Origin: Actinomycetota bacterium
GTDB taxonomy: Bacteria > Actinomycetota > Actinomycetes > Actinomycetales > Microbacteriaceae
DNA length: 5,658 nt
Direction of reading: 5' to 3'
Assembly (NCBI GenBank): GCA_009699665.1
Contig: WLNS01000082.1
Span: 1 to 5,658, forward strand
Part shown: positions 1 to 4,759 of the stretch, piece after piece
Layout: each line of letters starts with the position of its first letter
How positions within the stretch are numbered: position 1 is the stretch's first letter
Translations under genes and position numbers: made by a program
Notes under the pieces: model-generated
Seen by the model: only the letters and a program-made list of their open reading frames with translations
What the model was told of the DNA's origin: nothing
Database searches by the model: none

Positions 1-825
1 GGCGCGGTCGGTTTTATTGACGACTTCATCAAGACCCACCGAAAGAACACGCTCGGCCTCAACGGATATTTCAAGATTCTTGGGCAGGTTGTCGTCGCGG
101 TCGCGTTTGGACTGTTGGCGACGAGTTTTCCCAATAGCAATGGCCTGACTCCGGCTACGACGCACATATCCTTCTTGCGTGACTTGCCCTTTTCCTTTAT
201 GTCGTGGGGCCTTGTGGCCGGCTCCATTGCTTTTGCCGTCTGGATTGTCATCATTGTCACGAGCACTTCTAACGCGGTGAACTTAGCTGATGGATTGGAC
301 GGTCTTGCCGCGGGATCTTCTGTCTTCGTGATCGGGTCTTTTGTCATTATCAACTTTTGGCAGTTCAGCCAATCGTGTTTCCGGGCAAGTCTCGACCTCT
401 CGGTTGCATACAAATGCTACGAAGTGCGTGCTCCTATAGACATTGCGATCATTGCCGCCGCAATTGTGGGCAGTCTCATTGGGTTTTTGTGGTGGAATAC
501 GTCCCCAGCAAAGATCTTTATGGGCGACACGGGTTCACTTGCGATTGGTGGCGCACTCGCCGCTCTCGCCATTCTGAGCCAGACCGAGCTGCTTCTTGTC
601 GTGCTCGCAGGGCTGTTTGTCATGTTGACCGGATCCGTGATTGTGCAGCGGACATATTTCAAGATCACACACGGCAAGCGCATCTGGCGCGCCTCTCCGC
701 TTCATCATCATTTTGAGGCAAAGGGGTGGGCCGAGATAACCGTCGTAGTGCGCTTTTGGATTATTTCAGGACTATTCGCAGCGGTTGGGGTAGGGACGTT
801 CTATCTCGAGTGGCTCTCGAGATAA
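1..825 (+). CDS. mraY: Phospho-N-acetylmuramoyl-pentapeptide transferase MraY (5' partial)
   Basis: MraY is an integral membrane enzyme. It transfers phospho-MurNAc-pentapeptide from UDP to undecaprenyl phosphate on the cytoplasmic face, making lipid I. The frame is open from base 1 and gives 274 residues to a TAA stop. Roughly 90-110 N-terminal residues are missing compared with the usual length of about 360. Visible family motifs, numbered from the window edge, are GFIDDFIK with the Asp pair at residues 7-8, NAVNLADGLDGLA (Asp 97 and 100), MGDTGSLA (Asp 176) and the HHH triad at 235-237 in PLHHHFEAKGW. Hydrophobic membrane segments lie at about 69-88, 102-120, 146-165, 179-215 and 248-269. 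The TTG at 115 is internal and not a start. The motif usually read NLTDGLDG has Ala in place of Thr. murD follows after 4 bases. The identification is very secure. Confidence 0.97.
   Translation, partial: GAVGFIDDFIKTHRKNTLGLNGYFKILGQVVVAVAFGLLATSFPNSNGLTPATTHISFLRDLPFSFMSWGLVAGSIAFAVWIVIIVTSTSNAVNLADGLDGLAAGSSVFVIGSFVIINFWQFSQSCFRASLDLSVAYKCYEVRAPIDIAIIAAAIVGSLIGFLWWNTSPAKIFMGDTGSLAIGGALAALAILSQTELLLVVLAGLFVMLTGSVIVQRTYFKITHGKRIWRASPLHHHFEAKGWAEITVVVRFWIISGLFAAVGVGTFYLEWLSR
802..824 (+). repeat. Hairpin A across the mraY stop
   Basis: TATCTCGAG (802-810) and CTCGAGATA (816-824) are perfect reverse complements around a 5-base loop, giving a 9-bp stem. It covers the last mraY codons and two bases of the TAA stop, and ends 5 bases before the murD GTG. 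It includes the only weak Shine-Dalgarno bases of murD. No run of T follows, so it does not look like a terminator. The pairing is plain in the sequence; a regulatory role is inferred. Confidence 0.6.
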
Positions 826-844
826 CAGCGTGTCTCGGGAGCTA
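811..844 (+). repeat. Alternative hairpin B around the murD start
   Basis: Bases 811-822 can pair with 833-844 as a 12-bp stem with two G-U wobbles (812/843 and 817/838). The 10-base loop 823-832 holds both the mraY TAA and the murD GTG. Bases 816-822 are also the 3' arm of hairpin A, so the two folds exclude each other. Confidence 0.5.
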
Positions 845-2326
845 GAAGGCTTAACCAGTTGGCACGCCGACTGGTCGGGATTGCGCGTGGTGGTCGCGGG
901 CGCCGGAGTGACAGGCTTCTCGGCCGCAGACACTTTGGCCGAGTTGGGCGCCGACGTTCTGCTCGTCGCGGAATCCATCGATGACGTGCGAGCGAGCATG
1001 TGCGACGTCATCGGCGTGGGCGTTCTTGTGGCGACGAAGGAAGAGCCTGTCCCAGCCCCGCTTATTGCGTTTGCACCCGACGTGATGATTGTGTCCCCGG
1101 GCTACCCGCCGCGACATCCCTTGGTGCAGTGGGCTCAGTCAACAGATACGCCGCTGTGGGGCGATATCGAACTCGCCTGGCGGGTTCGGGACAAGGTTGC
1201 GAGAGCGGATTGGATTCTCGTAACCGGCACGAACGGCAAGACAACCACGACGCAACTCACTGCGGCCATGTTGAATGAGTCCGGATTTCGGGTGGCTCCG
1301 TGCGGCAACATCGGAATACCCGTGTTAGACGCGGTGAGGGATCCGGAGGGATTCGACGTTTACATCGTCGAACTTTCGAGTTTTCAACTTCATTACGCTT
1401 CGGGCATCGAGCCCTATGCCAGCGTGTGCCTCAATATTGCCGATGATCACATCGATTGGCATGGGTCACACGCGGCTTATGAACAGGCGAAGGCCAAGGT
1501 TTACGCGCACACTCGCGTGGCCTGCGTCTACAACCGAGCCGATCAGGCGACGCTGCGAATGGTAGAAAACGCCGAGGTGGTTGAGGGTGCTCGGGCCATC
1601 GGATTTGGACTCGATTCGCCCGGACCTTCTGACTTTGGGGTTGTAGACGGCATTTTGTGCGATCGGGCGTTCCTCGAGGATCGACGAGATCGCGCGCTCG
1701 AGCTCACCACCGTCGAAGAGCTCGCTTCTCTGGGTCTCTCGGCGCCGCACATTGTCGCGGATATTCTCGCCGCGTCCGCGCTAGCTCGGTCTTACGGCGC
1801 CACGCCCGAAGATATCTCTCGTGCTCTGAGCGGGTTTTCGCTCGACCATCACCGGAGCGAGACGATTGCCTCGGTGAACGGCGTCTCATGGATCGATGAT
1901 TCGAAGGCGACTAATCCGCACGCGGCAGACGCTTCCCTGCGGGCGAGTTCTTCGGTCGTCTGGATTGTGGGCGGATTACTCAAGGGCGTAGAGATTGACA
2001 ATCTGGTTGCACGCCACTTATCTCGGCTCAAAGGGGTGGTGATTATCGGCCGCGAGAAACAGGCCCTCGTGGACGCTTTCGGGCGACACGCGCCGCAACT
2101 GCCCGTGCGAGCCATCGAAACGGATGACACTAGTCAAGTCATGGTTTTGGCTGTTCGCGCAGCTCGAGCCCTGGCGGCTCCGGGTGATGTTGTTCTCTTG
2201 GCACCGGCCGCGGCCTCAATGGATCAGTTTTCAGACTACGCACACCGCGGACGCCTCTTTCGAGAGGCCGTGATTGCAGAGATAGGAGGTGAGGCGGATG
2301 ACACATCCGCCTCGCGTCGGCCCTAA
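830..2326 (+). CDS. murD: UDP-N-acetylmuramoyl-L-alanine--D-glutamate ligase MurD
   Basis: MurD is a cytoplasmic ATP-dependent ligase that adds D-Glu to UDP-MurNAc-L-Ala. The 498 residues show the three Mur-ligase domains. The N-terminal UDP-binding Rossmann part has GAGVTG at 24-29. The central ATPase has the P-loop GTNGKTTT at 133-140, CGNIG at 158-162, SSFQL at 183-187 and DHIDWHG at 206-212, with Lys221 in the place of the carbamylated lysine of E. coli MurD. The C-terminal domain has DHHRSE at 339-344, DDSKATNPHAA at 356-366 and the late MDQF motif at 464-467. The GTG start lies 4 bases after the mraY stop and leaves a short tail before the Rossmann fold. Its Shine-Dalgarno is weak (only GAG-type bases near 819-821), which suggests coupling to mraY. 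The last 29 bases overlap ftsW, so the tail after about residue 485 is probably shaped by the overlap. Small deviations from common motifs (DDH for PDH, GGLLKG for GGxAKG) do not touch the catalytic residues I recognise. Confidence 0.97.
   Translation: MSRELEGLTSWHADWSGLRVVVAGAGVTGFSAADTLAELGADVLLVAESIDDVRASMCDVIGVGVLVATKEEPVPAPLIAFAPDVMIVSPGYPPRHPLVQWAQSTDTPLWGDIELAWRVRDKVARADWILVTGTNGKTTTTQLTAAMLNESGFRVAPCGNIGIPVLDAVRDPEGFDVYIVELSSFQLHYASGIEPYASVCLNIADDHIDWHGSHAAYEQAKAKVYAHTRVACVYNRADQATLRMVENAEVVEGARAIGFGLDSPGPSDFGVVDGILCDRAFLEDRRDRALELTTVEELASLGLSAPHIVADILAASALARSYGATPEDISRALSGFSLDHHRSETIASVNGVSWIDDSKATNPHAADASLRASSSVVWIVGGLLKGVEIDNLVARHLSRLKGVVIIGREKQALVDAFGRHAPQLPVRAIETDDTSQVMVLAVRAARALAAPGDVVLLAPAAASMDQFSDYAHRGRLFREAVIAEIGGEADDTSASRRP
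2284..2290 (+). promoter_or_regulatory. Shine-Dalgarno of ftsW
   Basis: AGGAGGT is close to a perfect anti-16S match. It lies 7 bases before the ATG at 2298 and inside the murD coding region. It decides the ftsW start, because the in-frame GTG at 2289 overlaps the site itself. Its last two bases form the base of the hairpin at 2289-2315, so most of the site stays single-stranded while the ATG is paired. Confidence 0.85.
2289..2315 (+). repeat. Hairpin sequestering the ftsW start codon
   Basis: GAGGCGGATG (2291-2300) and CATCCGCCTC (2304-2313) pair perfectly around the loop ACA. A U-G pair (2290/2314) and a G-C pair (2289/2315) extend this to 12 bp. The ftsW ATG at 2298-2300 is fully inside the 5' arm at the top of the stem. 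The structure lies in the murD/ftsW overlap, just before the murD stop at 2324-2326. No T-tract follows, so it is unlikely to be a classical terminator. Confidence 0.75.
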
Positions 2327-3620
2327 ACCCTTCGTGCGGCCGGTGCCCGGCCGCGTGCAGACTCCTTCTATAGCCCGCTCTACCGGCGTTCTCAGTCCGT
2401 CGCGCACCTCGTCGCCGCACTCGGGTGGCACGAGCGCGGCAGGTCTGCGCACTGGCGATGCTGGCATCAGGCCGGGTCGGCCGGAGATGTTGCGGCGCGT
2501 TTCGCTGAGCAGTGTATTTCGGTCTCATTCTTCGAACTATTACATGCTTCTGGGAACGACCCTGCTATTGGTCTTTATTGGCCTGATCATGGTTCTCTCG
2601 GCGTCGTCGGTCGACTCATATCTTGCGGACAGTAATTTCTTTGGAAGTTTCATCCGGCAAGCGATTTATGCCGTTATCGGTATTCCCCTCATGCTTCTGG
2701 CCAGCCGTGTGCCCATCACGTTTTGGCGAAAATGGGCACGTATTTTCGTTTTGGTCGGCATCGGCCTGCAGCTCTTGGTGTACACGCCGCTCGGAATTGA
2801 CTCATACGGTAATCGCAACTGGTTTGCCATTGGCGGATTTACGGCACAACCATCGGAGGCGCTCAAGCTGGCCCTCGCGGTCTGGCTGGGCGTCATGCTT
2901 CCGGTCACTATGGATCGGCACGGTTCCACCGTGAGGGTGCTTCGGCCCTTGATTCCTGCCGTCATTATGCTTCTGATGGTTTTGGCCGGTCAGGACCTCG
3001 GCACCGTCATCATCATGGCTCTCATGACCTTGGCCGCCCTCTACTTTGCGGGAGTCGGCTGGAAACTGATGATGTTGCCCATTTCGTTAGGCGTGAGCGG
3101 CGTCATTCTGATGTCAGTGGTCAGCGCCAACCGCATGGCGCGCATCCTCAGCTTCTTTGGAAAGCCGTGCCTTGACGACTCGGGAGCTTGTTGGCAGCCA
3201 CTCCATGGAACGTGGGCAATGGCGAGTGGAGGAATATTCGGGGTCGGACTGGGAAACTCGCGGGCGAAATGGTCGTGGTTGCCGGCGGCGGACAACGACT
3301 ACATTTTCGCGATTATTGGCGAAGAGCTCGGACTCATCGGGGCCATTGTCGTGATCGGTCTCTTCGTGGTTCTCACCATTTCGTTCCTGCGCATTATTCG
3401 GTCAGCCCAAGATCCGACGACTCGAATCATCACCGGCACCATCATGGTCTGGCTCGTGGGGCAAGCGTTCATTAACATTGCCGTGGTGCTCAATCTCTTG
3501 CCGGTTCTCGGAGTTCCGTTGCCCTTCGTTTCGGCCGGCGGCACCGCTCTGCTCGCGAGCCTGACGGCCGTGGGGGTCGTGCTGTCTTATGCCCGGGCCG
3601 AAGGGCAGAAGGTCACGTGA
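2298..3620 (+). CDS. ftsW: Septal peptidoglycan polymerase FtsW (SEDS family)
   Basis: FtsW is a polytopic membrane glycosyltransferase. It polymerises lipid II at the division septum together with a class B PBP (FtsI/PBP3). From the ATG at 2298 the protein has 440 residues. I chose this start because AGGAGGT at 2284-2290 lies 7 bases upstream; the in-frame GTG at 2289 sits inside that site. Residues 1-78 form a Pro/Arg/Ser-rich hydrophilic cytoplasmic extension. Membrane segments begin at about residue 81 (YYMLLGTTLLLVFIGLIMVL). SEDS hallmarks are GNRNWFAIGGFTAQPSE (171-187), GQDLGT (231-236), HGTWAMASGGIFGVGLGNS (303-321), the ADNDYIFAIIGEELG loop with the presumed catalytic Asp at 334, and PLPFVSAGGTALL (407-419). 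The C-terminus is short, about 11 residues after the last helix. Cys291 and Cys298 sit in the large extracytoplasmic loop. Its place between murD and murG, and the motifs, favour FtsW over RodA. A strong hairpin covers the start codon. Confidence 0.95.
   Translation: MTHPPRVGPKPFVRPVPGRVQTPSIARSTGVLSPSRTSSPHSGGTSAAGLRTGDAGIRPGRPEMLRRVSLSSVFRSHSSNYYMLLGTTLLLVFIGLIMVLSASSVDSYLADSNFFGSFIRQAIYAVIGIPLMLLASRVPITFWRKWARIFVLVGIGLQLLVYTPLGIDSYGNRNWFAIGGFTAQPSEALKLALAVWLGVMLPVTMDRHGSTVRVLRPLIPAVIMLLMVLAGQDLGTVIIMALMTLAALYFAGVGWKLMMLPISLGVSGVILMSVVSANRMARILSFFGKPCLDDSGACWQPLHGTWAMASGGIFGVGLGNSRAKWSWLPAADNDYIFAIIGEELGLIGAIVVIGLFVVLTISFLRIIRSAQDPTTRIITGTIMVWLVGQAFINIAVVLNLLPVLGVPLPFVSAGGTALLASLTAVGVVLSYARAEGQKVT
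2333..2357 (+). repeat. GC-rich hairpin downstream of the murD stop
   Basis: GCGGCCGG (2336-2343) and CCGGCCGC (2347-2354) form a perfect 8-bp stem around the loop TGC. Two wobble pairs and a C-G pair extend it to 11 bp (2333-2357). It starts 6 bases after the murD stop and lies in ftsW codons 12-20, within the poorly constrained N-terminal extension. The following sequence is not T-rich. It stands in tandem with the start-codon hairpin 17 bases upstream. Confidence 0.65.
3607..3613 (+). promoter_or_regulatory. Probable Shine-Dalgarno of murG
   Basis: AGAAGGT lies 3 bases before the murG GTG at 3617, rather close but workable. It sits in the last codons of ftsW. Its AGGT half (3610-3613) belongs to the palindrome over the stop/start overlap, so access may depend on ribosomes finishing ftsW. 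Confidence 0.55.
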
Positions 3621-3623
3621 CCT
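3610..3623 (+). repeat. Palindrome on the ftsW/murG stop-start overlap
   Basis: AGGTCACGTGACCT is a perfect 14-base palindrome centred on the GTGA shared by the ftsW stop and murG start. As RNA it could fold as a 5-bp stem with an ACGT loop. As DNA it contains the symmetric CACGTG core. It takes in part of the murG ribosome binding site. Confidence 0.65.
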
Positions 3624-4711
3624 CTTACCTGTTGGCCGGTGGTGGAACGGCCGGTCACGTGAATCCTCTTTTAGCCGTAGCGGCTGAAATCAGAAGGCGT
3701 GACCCGCACGCAGAAATTATCTTCATCGGCACGCGCGAGGGGTTGGAGTCACGGCTCGTCCCGGCTGCCGGCTTCGCAATCGAATACATTGCACGGCTGC
3801 CCTTCCCGCGACGTCCGGACGCGCGCGCATGGCGCTTTATTCGCGGCTGGCGGCGCACGGTTGACCGGGTCGAAGCCGTGATTCACAAACACAACGTCGA
3901 TGTTGTCTTTGGAGTTGGCGGATATGTTGCAGCTCCGGTCTATGCGGCGGCGCGTCGACTAGGGCGCCCGTTGGTAATCCACGAGGCGAATGCAAGGCCT
4001 GGGCTAGCTAATAAATGGGCGGCTCGATTTGCGCGTGGTGTGGGTTTTGCTGTTCGCGGAACAAAAATTGGCGGGGGAGTCTGGGTGGGTATGCCCCTTC
4101 GATCGTCGATTTCGACACTCAGTGTGACTTCACGCCGCGCCGAGGCGCGTGCGTCGTTTGGCCTAGACCCCAAGCGCCCCGTCTTGCTGGTCACGGGGGG
4201 CTCGCTGGGCGCCCGCCGGATAAATACGGTTGTGTCGGCAACGGCGCAACAGATTCTCGGTGCTGGCTGGCAAATTCTGCACATTACGGGTTCGCGCGAC
4301 GACGGGATAGTTGAGCCGGCAGGCGGCGGTCATGTTGTGATGCCCTACTGCGACCGCATGGACGATGCCCTCGCGGCTGCCTCTTTCGCGATATCGCGCG
4401 CGGGGTCGTCGACGGTCGCCGAATTGTCTGCCCTGGGTGTTCCTGCACTGCTCGTTCCGTACGCTTCTGGCAATGGTGAACAAGCGTTAAATGCACGTCC
4501 GCTTGCTGCTGCGGGCGGGTGTCGCTTGATCGATGACAAGCACTTTACTAATGAATGGGTCTCTGCCCATCTGCTTCCGCTGCTTCTCAACCCGACTGAA
4601 CTCGACCGGATGGCGGCAGCCTCGGCTCGAGAGGGTACACGCGATGGGACAGCTCGAACCGTCGACCTCATTGGCGAGGCGCTCGGGGCAACCGCCAGGT
4701 TGTCCACGTAG
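3617..4711 (+). CDS. murG: UDP-GlcNAc:lipid I N-acetylglucosaminyltransferase MurG
   Basis: MurG is a GT-B glycosyltransferase on the inner face of the cytoplasmic membrane. It adds GlcNAc from UDP-GlcNAc to lipid I, giving lipid II, the substrate of FtsW. The 364 residues match the usual family length. Motifs in order are the glycine-rich GGGTAGHVNP at 8-17, FGVGGYVAAP at 98-107, HEANARPGLAN at 122-132 (usual form HEQNxxPGxxN; the Ala variant is, as I recall it, the actinobacterial form), TGGSLGARRIN at 193-203 in the donor-binding domain, and RAGSSTVAE at 261-269, where Glu269 matches the ribose-binding Glu. GNGEQALNA at 285-293 completes the donor site. The GTG start shares GTGA with the ftsW stop. 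It is forced by the first glycine loop, which begins only 8 residues in. AGAAGGT at 3607-3613 is a plausible ribosome binding site. A palindrome covers the start. Confidence 0.97.
   Translation: MTSYLLAGGGTAGHVNPLLAVAAEIRRRDPHAEIIFIGTREGLESRLVPAAGFAIEYIARLPFPRRPDARAWRFIRGWRRTVDRVEAVIHKHNVDVVFGVGGYVAAPVYAAARRLGRPLVIHEANARPGLANKWAARFARGVGFAVRGTKIGGGVWVGMPLRSSISTLSVTSRRAEARASFGLDPKRPVLLVTGGSLGARRINTVVSATAQQILGAGWQILHITGSRDDGIVEPAGGGHVVMPYCDRMDDALAAASFAISRAGSSTVAELSALGVPALLVPYASGNGEQALNARPLAAAGGCRLIDDKHFTNEWVSAHLLPLLLNPTELDRMAAASAREGTRDGTARTVDLIGEALGATARLST
3653..3662 (+). repeat. Second copy of GGTCACGTGA inside murG
   Basis: GGTCACGTGA at 3611-3620 recurs exactly at 3653-3662, 42 bases downstream, where it encodes the G-H-V part of the MurG glycine loop. 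Because of the symmetry, this copy can pair over 10 bp with 3613-3622, looping out 30 bases and covering the murG start. Coding constraint or chance may explain it. Confidence 0.45.
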
Positions 4712-4759
4712 GTTAGAGGTGCACCCGTGCGTTGGTCTCTGGTCGTGAGGTGAAGAAAC
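4712..4759 (+). other. murG-murC intergenic gap
   Basis: This 48-base gap is the only real spacer in the window. It holds the murC ribosome binding site and a short palindrome GGTGCACC (4718-4725). It also holds a possible 8-codon frame from GTG 4727 to TGA 4751-4753, preceded by AGAGGTG. I see no convincing promoter boxes and no terminator-like stem with a T-run, so read-through from murG into murC is expected. Confidence 0.6.
4747..4753 (+). promoter_or_regulatory. Shine-Dalgarno of murC
   Basis: GAGGTGA lies 6 bases before the GTG at 4760, in the short gap after murG. It is a good match at normal spacing and fixes the murC start. It also contains the stop codon (TGA 4751-4753) of a possible 8-codon reading frame. 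Confidence 0.75.

Noticed and set aside
2289..2291. GTG at 2289 as the ftsW start
   Set aside because: It lies inside the AGGAGGT Shine-Dalgarno; the ATG at 2298 has the right spacing from that site.
2333..2375. Intrinsic terminator between murD and ftsW
   Set aside because: The stem is strong but no T-run follows, and it sits within ftsW codons, so a full terminator would silence the downstream genes. It is kept only as a structured element.
2470..2482. 5-bp stem GGCCG/CGGCC in early ftsW
   Set aside because: Short GC stems are common by chance in this composition and it is not at any start or stop.
2139..2528. A 129-codon minus-strand frame across the murD/ftsW junction
   Set aside because: The translation is Arg/Pro/Ala-rich and low in complexity, as in antisense frames of GC-rich DNA, with no family resemblance and no binding site that stands out.
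4387..4398. Perfect 12-base palindrome CGCGATATCGCG inside murG
   Set aside because: It falls within conserved coding sequence, makes only a 4-bp RNA stem, and is typical of chance in CG-rich codons.
4712..4759. Internal promoter for murC in the murG-murC gap
   Set aside because: The gap is only 48 bases and I found no credible -35/-10 pair at proper spacing.
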